64,000 bases of DNA from Cephalopachus bancanus (GCA_027257055.1 JAPVLO010000968.1:434001-498000); one strand, 5' to 3'. Counted from the stretch's first letter, positions 10,296 through 20,834 are shown. Program-made: numbers and translations. Notes: generated by a model not told the origin, from the sequence alone.

Positions 10296-11101
10296 TTTTT
10301 ATTATGAACATGTGGGGTGCAATTCAGGGCTAGGTATACAAATGTCGATTATGCAAGTACCCTTGTGGATGAGGTGCGCCCCTCCCTCCCCTAGCAGTTT
10401 TCCTCAACTGCCAATCCCAACCCCCCCCCGACAGTTTCCCGCTACTGCCAATCCCTTTCTTATAGTATTATGATAATTGTTCAAGGTCCACTTATGAGTG
10501 AGAACATGTGGTCCTCTGTTCTTTGTTTCTGTGATAGATCACTGAGTATGATCGACTCTAAATCCATCCAAGTTGCTGCAAAGTCCATATGTTTGTCCTT
10601 TATGGCTGCATGATATTCCATTGTGTATATGCACCACATTTTTAAAATCCAATCCAGCTTCGACAGGCAGCATGGTTGGTTCCATGCTTCTGCTATTGTG
10701 AATAGAGCTGCAACAAGCATATGTGTGTAGGGATCTTTTTCATAGAATGATTTGAGTTACTCCGGGTATATTCCCAGTAGGGGAATTGCTGGGTCATATG
10801 GAAGGTCAATTTCTAGTTCTTTCAGAAATCGCCACACTGTCTTCCAAAGAGGTTACCCTCGTTTGCATTCCCACCAGCAGTGTAGAAGCGTTCCTTTTTC
10901 TCCACATCCTTGCCAGCATCTGTTGTTGTTTGTTTTATTAATGATGGCCATTCTTATTGGGGTTAGGTGGCATCTCAATGTGGTTTTGATTTGCAAGACT
11001 GTGTATCTGACAAAGGCCTAACATCTAGGCTCTACAAAGAACTCAAATGTGCCGAAAGGAAAAAAACCAAATAGTCCCATAAAAAAGTGGGCAAGGGACA
11101 T
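10296..11101 (-). mobile_element. 5'-inverted L1 inserted in the outer L1
   Basis: A T tract at 10,291-10,300 starts an L1 on the minus strand. Its 3'UTR gives the complement of TTAGGTATACA-type wording shared with L1 ends at 29.3, 35.7 and 50.2 kb, and it runs into ORF2 up to about 10,998. From about 11,002 to 11,095 the sequence switches to the plus strand (ACAAAGGCCTAACATCTAGG), a part of ORF2 lying just upstream in the element. The flanks TTTTTATTCTTTTTT (10,281) and TTTTTATTTTCTTTTT (11,102) look like a target-site duplication. This is the twin-priming pattern. Confidence 0.85.
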
Positions 11102-11161
11102 TTTTTATTTTCTTTTTGGAATCATCCCACTGCTTTCCATAGAGTAGAGTAGTTGAAGTAG
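11102..11161 (-). mobile_element. Outer L1, middle fragment
   Basis: The sequence GGAATCATCCCACTGCTTTCC is the ORF2 block that normally follows the point where the outer L1 was broken at 10,280. It ends in AAGTAG, which the following LTR duplicated. It carries no coding potential. Confidence 0.8.
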
Positions 11162-12014
11162 TGCCGGAGACCAGCTCCAGCCAGGTTCGGGGTACCCCAG
11201 AGGTGGAGACGGCATCAGTGATTGGGGGGAAGAAGAAAGAGAGAAAGAGAAAGAGAGAGAAAGAAAGAAACTGGACTCTAGTGCAGAAGCGATGTGTTAT
11301 TGGGAATTACAACGGGTCTTTTATACACAAAGTCAGATGTGGGAGGGGCGTCCCCCACCCACCAGAAACCTTAGTCCATGAAAACTTAATCAGTGATTGC
11401 CTTTAAACCCTTTTCATATGATAATCTTAAAATCCCATAACAAAGGATAACCTAATCTGTGACTGACATATTCTATAAACCTTTTTCATCCTAAGCTGAT
11501 TGATTTATGCCAAGTTAAACAATTCTATAGAAGCTTAAGTATTTACTTTACAAACGAAAGTGGCCCATCCCAGAATGTTTGGAATGTGGCCCAGCCCAAA
11601 GTTCACAGTGGGCTACCTGCAAGTAACCCAGCCGCATTCTTTCAACAAAATGGCTGTCTTTTAAAACTGTATTCTACAATTTACACCTTCAATAAATCCT
11701 AAGATCATGTCCCAGAAGCCTGTGACCAATACTAAGGCTCTTAGATGTGACACGAGTTTGAACTATAAGTTGTGTGAAAGCCAAAACTGCAGTTTGTGGA
11801 AGAATGGGAACAATGAGCTTCTAAAGTTAGCTTGTGTTTGTCCCGGTCTCAGAGTTTTTATGTTTTGAGCTCACAGGAGCTTAATCTGGTTAGTGCTGAG
11901 TAGAAAGGGGGAGGAAATGGGGGCAATAGCTCCCGAACACATCCTAGTGGTCTCGGGGTCAGCAGCCCTTCCTGATCCCTAGTGCTCAGTGGCCTCCGTG
12001 GCCGGCTCCCAACA
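11162..12014 (-). mobile_element. Solo LTR, class II (ERVK/IAP-like), 853 bp
   Basis: A solo endogenous-retrovirus LTR on the minus strand. On that strand it begins TGTTGGGAGCCGGCCA at 12,014 and ends GGTCTCCGGCA at 11,162, giving the TG...CA termini. The opening resembles betaretrovirus-like LTRs. A TATAAAAGACC box lies at the complement of 11,316-11,326, followed by a short R/U5 with a CT-rich tract (complement of 11,236-11,271). The flanks are an exact 6-bp duplication, AAGTAG, at 11,156-11,161 and 12,015-12,020. Six bases is usual for class II elements. No gag, pol or env is present, so the provirus was lost by LTR-LTR recombination. Confidence 0.85.
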
Positions 12015-12085
12015 AAGTAGTTTGCACTCTCACCAACAGTGCAGAAGAGTTCCCTTTTCACCACATCCTGAACAGACATTTTAAT
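12015..12085 (-). mobile_element. Outer L1, distal fragment
   Basis: AGTTTGCACTCTCACCAACAG followed by GTTCCCTTTTCACCACATCC is the L1 ORF2 block expected directly after the fragment at 11,102-11,161. The LTR therefore split it. The L1 ends here or decays into unrecognised sequence. Confidence 0.85.
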
Positions 12086-12717
12086 TTGTGCAGGTCCCAG
12101 CCTCCCTTGTGGTGAGATGAGCTGCTGGGAGGGGCTGGAGCTGGGGGTGCCACTTGCTGCCCCAGACCTTGACAACCTTTCACGTGGTCCTCCCCTCCAT
12201 CATCCCCACCTGTGAGGCAGGGTCTAAGGATCCCGCCCAGGACCCGAGGGCCTAAAGGTTACCCAGTCACAGGATGATGGCAGCTTTTGTGCCCAAAGGC
12301 TCCAGTGGAAGCCTTTCTATGGTCCTGGGACATTCTCACTGGAATATGAGCGAGCACATGCAGAGTTGAAGCTCGGACCTTGAGGAGATGTGGGCCAGTG
12401 GTACTGATCTCTCTGGGGATTGATGAGACCCATTCTGGGAAAGAGGAAAAAAAACTGGAAGCTGGGACCAGCTGCTTTCGAACCTGCTACCATCCCCGGG
12501 TGAAGAAATGGTGACATTGACAGGAACAACAAAACAACAGCAACAATGACAAACCCACAAAACAACCACAAACAAAACACCAAAGTAAGCCCACGAAGGA
12601 GCAGCTCCTCCATCCCTGCGGGATCCTTCTAGAACCTCCTTCTGGCAGAAGCTTCAAGAAAGAGCTATCAAAACAGAATGCGGTTTACAGAGTTCCAGGC
12701 ACACTCACAAAGCTGAG
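12086..12717. other. No gene; A/C-rich patch
   Basis: No exon is recognised. 12,520-12,580 is an AAC/CAAA-rich low-complexity patch. The minus-strand frames over it, with runs of V, C and F residues, are its translation. Confidence 0.5.
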
Positions 12718-12719
12718 TA

Positions 12720-13081
12720 CAGTAAGTCCCAGACCTATGGACCTTCAAGTTATGGATTTCCAAAGATGTGAGTGTGTGTTCGCAATGTCCAATCGTGTGA
12801 GTGAGTTCACGTGTCTGGCACACACCATCGCGTGCATGTGTCTTCTGCAAGTAGTTGTGCTTTTGTGTGACTTACTGTACTGTACCGTGGTGAGTACAGC
12901 AGTACACTGTCTTTATTTCAAGCCCAGGGGGTCCAGAAGCAAGCGTAAAAGCAGCAGTGATACAGCTTGTACTGGATAGTTGATTGTGTTAGCTGGGCAC
13001 CTAGGCTAACTTCGTTGGACTTTCAAACAAATCGGATTTACAAATGTGCTCTTGGAACGGAACCCATTCTGAGACTTACTG
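12720..13081 (+). mobile_element. Tigger-like MITE with TIRs and TA duplication
   Basis: A 362-bp non-autonomous DNA transposon. The left end is CAGTAAGTCCCAG at 12,720 and the right end CTGAGACTTACTG finishes at 13,081. These are 13-bp inverted repeats with one mismatch, flanked by TA on both sides (12,718-12,719 and 13,082-13,083). Internal text such as GGGCACCTAGGCTAACTTCG fits the pogo/Tigger group. It encodes no transposase. The strand is arbitrary. Confidence 0.8.
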
Positions 13082-13441
13082 TAGGTACTTACTGTATGCA
13101 AAGGTGGATTTCCAGAAGAAAAGCAGTGACATAATTACCAGCACAGCAAAAAAGAAAAAAAAGAGAAAAAAAACATTTATTGTATTAAACCACTAAGATA
13201 TCTGTATTAATTACAGCAGTGAATCAAAACTGGTCTTAAAATAAAATTAAAATGGAAAAAGGCTAGTTTTCTGAAAACTCACTGTGGTTTCCTTATGTTT
13301 TCTGATTTCATTAAGGACTTGATGAATCCTCCCTCCTGGCACTGTTCATGGGGCATGGGGAGTGTGTGGAAACTACTGATGAAGATGGCTCTTCCTTTGC
13401 TCCAAGTTTGTGTTCGTATTCTCAGATATTCACAGAATTAA

Positions 13442-13507
<66 letters not shown>

Positions 13508-13537
13508 GGGGGGGAGAGATGGAGAGAGAGAAAGAGA
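13442..13537 (+). repeat. Compound (CT)n(GT)n(G)n(GA)n microsatellite
   Basis: (TC)n runs at 13,442-13,468, (TG)n at 13,469-13,504, a G run at 13,505-13,514 and a GA-rich stretch to 13,537. Frames across it encode SL and CV runs and are not genes. It is likely length-polymorphic. Confidence 0.97.
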
Positions 13538-15416
13538 TCTTTTTTTTCTTATGAGGCCACCGATCCTAGGACACCACCCTTTTGGCCCCATTAGCCATAA
13601 TTACCTCCTAAAAGCTCTATCTCAAAATATAGCCAAATAGCAGGTTAGGGCCATAATCTATAAATATTGTAGACACAATTCAGTCCATAGCAAAAATTCT
13701 CCTTTCAGTTCTGTTAGTTAAAACATCACACATCCCTTAGAAAGGGATTGATATAACTCTTTTGACCCTAGGCATATGAGAATAGAATGGGAAAGAAAGA
13801 AGGATGAAGTTGAGTATTAGGAACCCAGGGGAGGAAGAGGCAGTCCTGTCTGGACACATCTGTCACTGAATTTTGGGGTCTTATGGAAACTCTACCAAGG
13901 CCACCCTGGTTGAGAGTAAAGCTTTGCATGTGAGGGCTATTGCCATTTTTGGCGTGTTTCAGACAGTGTTTGGTATTGAGACGATGAGACTTGAATAGTG
14001 GCATTGCAGGATGTCATCAACTGAAAAACAGGCAACAAGAGCCAATAAACATTTGAGGTCTAGAAGGAGAGGTAAGCTCTGCTCTCAGAGGCTAGAACCA
14101 GGGGGTAAGAACTGCATAACAAACCTTGCACGAAGGATGTTGGCAGAATAACAGGGGATGCTTTGGGGCCCTTGCACTGCATATTCTGGATTAAGGGTAC
14201 TGATGAAGAGGAATCTGCGGAGAATTCAGCCAGGAGGAGTCCAGGGGTGCTGCTGTCTGGGTTATGAGGACACTTCTGGGAGGGTGGCAGGGCAGGAGCC
14301 CAGTTCTGATGGGGTCACGGGATCCCTGGCCTGAAAGCTTTGCTTAACTCCACGTGGTCCACCCTGTAGTCCCATGAGCATTCCTCCCAGCTCTGGCCTC
14401 CTGGAGTTTCCAGAGTAAGCCACGGAATACAAAGAAAAAGTCATTTCCTGGTAACTGACAGCTTATTATGATCGGGATGTCAAGAACCTCCAACTAAAAT
14501 ACAGAGCCAAGGTAAATGGCACCTCCAGACTCCTACAGCCTCAGTCCCTCCACAGTCAAGACCTGCGTCAGGCTTCGGAATATCCAAATCGCAGGCTTTT
14601 CACAGACCATAGGGGAATGTGGGGGATGATCCCGCCGTCTTAACAGAGTTATCTGTGTTAGCAGAAAGAATAAGACGTTTATTTGCAGATTTGCAGGGCA
14701 ATTCTATTTCATAACTACCAAATCCTGGGCAGTGGAAGGGATTTGAATGAGATTTCAGAATTGTTCTAAAATCGCTTTATGACTTGAATGGTTCCTACTT
14801 CCTTTATGTCTTCTACCATTCTGAAGCACTCCTCAGCCCTCTCGCCTGAGATACCCGTAAACCATGACCAGCTTGTATTGCACTGCTGGAAGCGGGAGGG
14901 TGGAGGGACTCAGAGTCCAGGGGACACTTGTGCTCACACTCTTTAAGTCTCAGCTTCCTTACCTGGGCATGAATGTAAGCACCGCTCATAGGGTTGTTAA
15001 TGAACTGCTATGCAGTAAGCCTCCCGTAAACAGGAGCTATCATCACATTCACATTTCCCATGCTGAAGCATCCATGCCATGGGACAAGAGGTGATCTCAC
15101 TCAACTCCAGGTGATCACACAGGCTGTAAGAGGTCTTTGGTTGCCCAGGCAATAAGGAAATGGACACGTGATTGTGCTGTATGACTGCCTTAGGCTTGTC
15201 CCTTAGCGTTCTACTTAAAGTTGGTGGTTTGGGAGCCTTTCTTCAATGACAATAACATGCATTATAAAATACATTTTGAGCACGTAACCTAAGATTTTAG
15301 TGCAACATAACTTTTAAAAAACATACTGTTAATATACATATCCTGAACTACTGTTTTCAATGATATCAAAAGTTTAGAAATCTTATCAATCATTACGTTG
15401 TTTTAACTTGTATGTG
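13538..15416. other. No gene or repeat recognised
   Basis: About 1.9 kb of sequence without an exon, RNA gene or named repeat that I can support. The largest open frames are near 60-80 codons. Confidence 0.45.
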
Positions 15417-15585
15417 CACCAGAGTCACTCGTTAAGCTTGTTAAAATGCAGAATTCTGGAGTCCAACCCTCAAGATTTTGATTAAGTAGGTCCAAAGTGG
15501 AGTGCAGGAATTTGTGTTTCTAAAAGGCTCTTCAGGTATATCTGATGTGGTCTTGGACTACACTTTAAGAAATACTGTTCGGCTC
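15417..15585 (+). mobile_element. MER5-type hAT transposon relic
   Basis: The text CACCAGAGTCACTCGTTAAG, AAATGCAGAATTCTGGAGTC, GATTAAGTAGGTCCAAAGTG, GAATTTGTGTTTCTAAAAGG and a CACTTTAAGAAATACTG end follow the MER5A/B order on the plus strand. It is non-autonomous, and terminal repeats are decayed. Confidence 0.75.
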
Positions 15586-15815
15586 ACTGGTTTATGTTGA
15601 ATGGCGCATGGGACAAATGATTTCTGTATGTCAGCTGGGGTTCACGGAGGACAACAGAGCCACTCAAAGTGTCCTGGGAATAAGGGGTTGACTATGAAAA
15701 CTTGAGCTTACGTGGTGTGTGTGGGAGGAAATGAGGAAGTAAAAGTTTGGAAAGAGCAGATGGAGGGCAAGAGAAACAGTCACTGAATATGACCACCAGG
15801 AGACCCCGCCCGGGC

Positions 15816-15871
15816 GAGCAGGTCACAGCTTGCAGGAGACGTGGCCCAGGTGAGCAGGTCACAGCTTGCAG
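15816..15871. repeat. 20-bp direct repeat, two copies
   Basis: GAGCAGGTCACAGCTTGCAG occurs at 15,816-15,835 and 15,852-15,871, a 36-bp period. The surrounding sequence, about 15,586-16,540, shows no gene that I recognise. Confidence 0.85.
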
Positions 15872-16554
15872 AAAAGCTCACACTCTGTGCAAAGAAAGCT
15901 GATGGAAGTCTGGGGAAGTAGTGCCTCTGTGAGTTATGTTGGGGCTGCTGTCGTGTGGTAGGGCCTGGTCGGAGAGGAGCTGGAGACAGGAGCCCGCTGG
16001 CCTCATTTGCGTCGATCTGCCTGTCGCCATGTCTGCCCACTGTGACATTCTGAGACTAATTCTGAGACTTCATTCCTCCTGCAGATTCCCCTTTCAGATA
16101 ACTCTCCCCCAGATTCTCGTGAGGAAGAAGCTTCTGGACCACATCGTTTCCAGGGTCAGTCAAATGGTCACCACACACCCTGATGTGCCTTCATGTGCCA
16201 AGAATCCCTGTCCCTCCTCCTGCTTCTGGTCTCTGAGTGCTGGGCTTCACTCCTCTTGAGTCTCTGTACTTCAAGAGCACTTTTGAGAGAGTTCCAGTGT
16301 CTTTATTTGTAAGGTTGCAATGTTTTGCAAATCTGGGTATATTGAACATGATGGACAAACACGAGCACTGAGCTGCAGCCTTGAGCCAGCCTGCAAACAG
16401 CCTGTAGCAGACCTCAGCTTCTCGTTTCTCCTGGAGCACTTATGGAATAAGCAGTATATAAGCCATGAGTTGTTCAACTGTGGCACAATTATTTCTGTTC
16501 TCTCTTACAGCTACAAACCCACCACGTTTGTGTGTATTTAACATATCTATTATA

Positions 16555-16851
16555 GCCGGGCTCGGTGGCTCAGCCTGTAATCCCGTGCCTTTGGGAGGCT
16601 GAGGTGAGTGGATTGCCTGACCCCGCGGGTTCGAGACCCGCCTGGGGAGCGAGACCTCATCTCTACAATAAACCAAAAAATCAGCCGGGCGTGGTAGCGC
16701 ATGCCTGTAATTCCAGCTACTCAGAAGGCTGAGGCGGAAGGATCGCCGGAGTCCAGCAGGCCGAGGCTGCGGTGGCCGGAAGCGGCCACTGCACTCCAGT
16801 CTGGGCGACAGAGTGAGACTCCAACTCAAAAAAAAAAACAACAAAAAAAAA
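16555..16851 (+). mobile_element. Alu SINE, local family, plus strand
   Basis: A full-length dimer. It starts GCCGGGCTCGGTGGCTCAGC, has the GCGGGTTCGAGACCCGC palindrome near 16,626 and ends with an A-rich tail broken by ACAAC. The target duplication ACATATCTATTATA is exact at 16,541-16,554 and 16,852-16,865. Confidence 0.97.
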
Positions 16852-17591
16852 ACATATCTATTATAAACATGTAAGTGTGAACATATGCACGTTTCTATGT
16901 CACCTTCCTTGGTAAAATTTTAGTTATTTAGGTATTGTGTCTGGGTGGCTTATTTTCTGCTTCCTGGAGATAGCTAAAATATAAGGCAAACCTTTCTAAT
17001 TTTTGTTCATTTACTCACTGAGCAAATATTTATGGAGAGTGCCATGCTGGCCTCTGGGGTCACAATGTTGTCAAAGCTAGGCAGTGACACTCCGGCTTGA
17101 AATGGGAAGGCCAGCCTGTCCATGGAGGCTGGAGGAATAATCCTGTCCGCAATTTTTTGACATGCCCCTCCATTGAGAGGAGATATAGATGAGGCTTTTA
17201 TTTGCAACTGGGCTGGTTTTTGCCGTGTTGACCAGGAGAAGGTGACAGAATCGGTGCTTTGCCCAGGCTTAAGAAACAGCAGCATCATCTCTGGGAAAGC
17301 TTGTTTCCGAGGAAGCTGGCTGCCTTGTCATGGGTCTGACCGTCCTGAGATCCATCTCCACCTGCTCAACTGACTCGTACCATCACAGCGTGAGCGAGAC
17401 ATCCTAACGTGCCAAATTATGAGCTCCATAAAGTGGTTTTTGGAGTGATTGGCTACGTAGCAATAGATAACAGGAACAGGACCCTAATGCAGGCACGGAA
17501 GATATTTCAGAAATCCCATCTACCTCAAATCCAGTGTCAACGCACAGAATGCACGTTGACTCAGGACTCGTGGATACCTGACTGCAAAACT

Positions 17592-17830
17592 CCTTTTCTT
17601 CTTTGAGTGTGGAGTAGTGCAACAGGCAGTGCCCTTCAGGCCACGAGTTTCGATCCTGGCTCTGCGATGAATCCATCTCAAGCGCGCAATTACAGGCTGA
17701 GCCACCAAGGCCGAGCCACCAAGCCTGGCTTCCCCTTTTCTTCTTTTATGCGTGGAGGCGAAAGGCAAGTGCCTCTTCAGACCTCAAGTTTACAGTCCTG
17801 GCTCTGCTGATGAACTCTGGCAAGTGCTGA
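17592..17830 (-). repeat. Tandem pair of small SINE-like units
   Basis: Unit 1 (17,592-17,733, 142 bp) and the partial unit 2 (17,734 to about 17,830) both begin CCTTTTCTTCTTT. They share the order GTGGAG, GGCARTGCCYYTTCAG, AGTTT and TCCTGGCTCTGC. On the minus strand unit 1 opens like a local Alu head (GGTGGCTCAGCCTGTAAT), continues into sequence unlike Alu, and ends in an A-rich tract. The plus strand shows a weak tRNA-like box, GTTTCGATCC. It may be an Alu-headed monomer that was tandemly duplicated, or MIR-derived. The family is unknown to me. Confidence 0.5.
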
Positions 17831-18164
17831 TTTGGAACCTTATGTAAATCTACAGCCTGTGCAGGGCGGCTGGTCTCTGGGGGACTGGTACTGCAATTTG
17901 CTACAGTGGCCTCTCCAGCAGCTCGGTGGGTCATTACTGCAGGCTGCTTACTCAGCCTTCCCTCCACCATGGTTGCACGCTGCAGAATGCTACCTGATTC
18001 TGCTACTTAATCTGCTTTCCAGAGGTCCTGCCCTTCTCTCTTTTTGCTAATTATTTTTCTCTGTCCAGAATTGCTTATTTGCATTAGTGGGTTCAAACAT
18101 CCCTGGAAGCAGTCTTACTCTGACTCTTGTGAGATGTTACAGAAGAGTAGCATCACAGAGAGAT

Positions 18165-18375
18165 TCAGGGCATAGACCCTGGAGGTAGAACAACTGAGTT
18201 TGAAGCCTGATTCTGTCTCTTTCTCTTGACATGAGCTTGGGGCCTCTGGGCCTCAGTTTCCTCAACTACAGAGTGAGGAAAAGTGAGGATCTGTGTGAAC
18301 CTAGAGAAGAGATCATTTATGTAAGATGCAGAGAATAATGCAAATGTCCAGTAAATGTTGTCGAATTTTATTATT
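18165..18375 (+). mobile_element. MIR SINE fossil
   Basis: It shows the expected order: AGGGCATAGACCCTGGAGG, TTTGAAGCCTGATTCTGTCTC, GGGCCTCAGTTTCCTCAACTAC, a degenerate middle, and GTCCAGTAAATGTTGTCG at the end. Plus strand, with approximate boundaries. Confidence 0.8.
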
Positions 18376-18419
18376 CACAACATGCATCTCGCAGTATGGT
18401 ACTAATCTGCCTATTTGCG

Positions 18420-18530
18420 GTTCCACTCACTAGATTCTGAATTCTCTGAGAATAGATATCTTGAGCACTGTCACCTCCTTAATGCTCTGTACAGTATGCA
18501 GCATATAGTAGGCATGCAGTAGCTGCTTTT
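18420..18530 (+). mobile_element. L2 LINE 3' end
   Basis: GATTCTGAATTCTCTGAGAATAG, later GCATATAGTAGGCATGCAGTAG and TTTTTGAATGAGTGATGG reproduce the L2 3' terminal pattern (length statement, 'cacatagtaggtgctcaataaa'-like block, GAATGA repeats). Plus strand. Confidence 0.75.
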
Positions 18531-20041
18531 TGAATGAGTGATGGCTACACAAAGTTCTTGAAGACTATACTCTCTCAGTGGAAGTTCTATAAAATCCTCA
18601 TAGCAGAAAGGCAGAAAAAGTTGTCCAGCCCCTTGATTTTGTAGAATGCACTCTGTATCAACCCAGGCATAAAACCCCCCAGAAATCTGACTAAGAGAAT
18701 AGGTGCAAAACAACTGAGTTCTCACATCTGGTTTTCATGCGTGATTCACTATTGTCAATGTGTGCTGAAAGTGTTTAATGATGTAAAATGGTCACAACCA
18801 GATTCCTGAAGAAGTTGGAGTGTGGGATCTCGACTCTGAACCCCCTTGATATTCATGGAGGGGCTGCACAAGCGAAGGGAGAACTGTGCATTTACACATT
18901 GGGTTCCACCTTGTGCAAGAAAGGATCGAAAGTGGCACACAGGTAATCACAATTGTTCATTGTGGCAAGATAAAGCAGGATGTGGAAAAGATGGCAGCAG
19001 AGCTAGTCGGACTCCATGAGTCCCTGTTGAGTGAGTGAGTGTTTGGAAGGAGTGAGTGTTTGCACATCTGTGGGTAAGTGGGCGTGTGAGGGGCTGACTG
19101 ACTTGGGACGCAGGAGCAAGTGGCCAGGACTATCCTTGAAGTGACTGGTACTGGCAACTGCCCTGCTTAGACCCTAGTGCCTCCTGGGGTATAGAAGCTG
19201 AGTGCCATTTTCTAAAACCAACAAGACTTTTCCTGGGGGGAAGCTGCTGGGGGTGACGGCCATTGCCAGACTACCTGACCACCACAGTGCCAGGCCAGAC
19301 ACTGGCAGTGAGAGCTGTGGACGGAATGCAGCGAGGGAGCCAGAGGTAGAGTCCCACTGGAGAAGACAAAACAGGCACCCTGCTGCCATCTTGATAACTG
19401 GGCAGGGAAGTGCTCTGGCATTCCCACCAAGATGCACCAGATCCACTCTCTGTTACCAGTGGGTTAACTCCTTAGGGGTTGATGGTGACCCAGAGGAAAC
19501 ATCCCAGAAGCACAAACTTCAAAGGAACAGGATGGGTGCAGAGTCTCTGGTGCCCCACCCCTACCTTGATCCAGCCGTGGCACAAAGGGTGTGACCAAAA
19601 AGGACAAGGAAGACTCCCCACAAAGAGATCAGTGAGAGTCCCGGGCTGACACAACCCCTCCTCCCCAGCAGTCCGCTAAACATCAGACTCACAGAGCTGG
19701 GGCATGATTGAGAGGGAAGAACCCAGGTGAAGTGTGCATGGTAGCCATGCTAGGAGAACTCTGCTCTGGGGTAAGCCCGGCTGGGGCACCCGCAGCCAGC
19801 ACTGGGGAGGAGACAATGCCCATCAAAGGGGATCTCCCAACCTTATGAGGGCAGGAAAAGAGAACTGATACCCCACCCTCCCTCCCTGCCCTCTCCTCCC
19901 CTGCAGGACCGTGCACCAGGGAAATTGTGGGTGAGCCTCCAGCCCCATAGATGATCCATAGTTACTCTGTGAGCAACTGAGAGGAATAATTAGGGAATCT
20001 GCCACAAGAGGGAGGTTAGTGCCCAGAAATTATTTTTTCTT

Positions 20042-20330
20042 TCTTTTTTGTTCTTCTTTGATTTTGGTATAGTGTATGTGTGTGTGAACGTGCATGTGCG
20101 AGGATTCAATTTGCATTCTCCCCCAGTTTTCTTGGTTCTTGTTTTGTTTTGGTTTAGTGTGTGTGCGTGTGAATGTGTGTGTGAGTGTGTGATTTGCACT
20201 CCCCCTTTTTAATTTATTTTTCATTTTAAAATTTTTGTTCTTCTTTCGTTTTGGTTTAGAGTGTGTGTGAATGTGTGTGTTAGGGATTGATTGGCATCCC
20301 TCCCTTTTTTTCTTTTTCCTCTTTTGTTTT
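20042..20330 (+). repeat. Imperfect tandem blocks in the L1 5'UTR
   Basis: Three to four degenerate blocks start near 20,042, 20,128, 20,232 and 20,318. Each has a T-rich lead with TTGTTCTT or TTGGTTCTTG, then TTTTGGTTTAGTGTG-like wording, a run of TG with GAA or GCG interruptions, and a TTTGCAC/TTGGCATC plus CTCCC close. The spacing is about 86-104 bp. It sits where L1 promoters lie, upstream of ORF1. Confidence 0.6.
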
Positions 20331-20332
20331 CT

Positions 20333-20333
<1 letters not shown>

Positions 20334-20379
<46 letters not shown>
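20334..20379 (+). repeat. (TG)23 microsatellite inside the L1 5'UTR
   Basis: About 23 uninterrupted TG units, probably expanded from the TG-rich part of the last 5'UTR block. Long C/V-rich frames across it are artefacts. Confidence 0.97.
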
Positions 20380-20382
<3 letters not shown>

Positions 20383-20834
20383 GTTTGCCTTTTTTGTGTG
20401 TGCTTTCTGTTTGTTTTTTGTTTTCTTTTTGTCTTTTTTTGTTCTTGCTTTTGTTTCTCTGTGGTTTATTTTCACTTTATATTCTTTTTGCCTATTCTAT
20501 TTAATTCTACTTTTCTCGATTCTCCTCATTACTGTGACTTTATCTTGGACTCAGGGGGTACACCTACGTACCCACTGCATCATCATATACAGTGGTGGGG
20601 GGTGGGTCTCAGGAGGCCCATACACCAGTCAGTGAACATTGTAACTTGCAAGTTGTTTCTGAATCCTAGCCCCCCACCCTCTACCTTATCTGACTCTCAA
20701 AACCACAAGAAACAGCAAAGCTTCCCACCTCCCGCCCTGTTTCAAAATGGAACAAATTCAGAGGCTCTGATCAGGGCAAAATAGAGGGCTGAGCAAACAG
20801 AAGTCAAAGCCCCACCCACTATGACTGAATAATG

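Noticed and set aside
13348..13640. Plus-strand frames with SLSLSL and CVCVCV runs
   Set aside because: They are translations of the CT/GT microsatellite.
17605..17665. A tRNA gene (weak B box GTTTCGATCC)
   Set aside because: No acceptor-stem pairing or anticodon arm can be drawn, and the region is part of a duplicated SINE-like unit.
20271..20784. Overlapping plus-strand frames with long C/V runs as small membrane proteins
   Set aside because: They translate the (TG)n tract in the L1 5'UTR.
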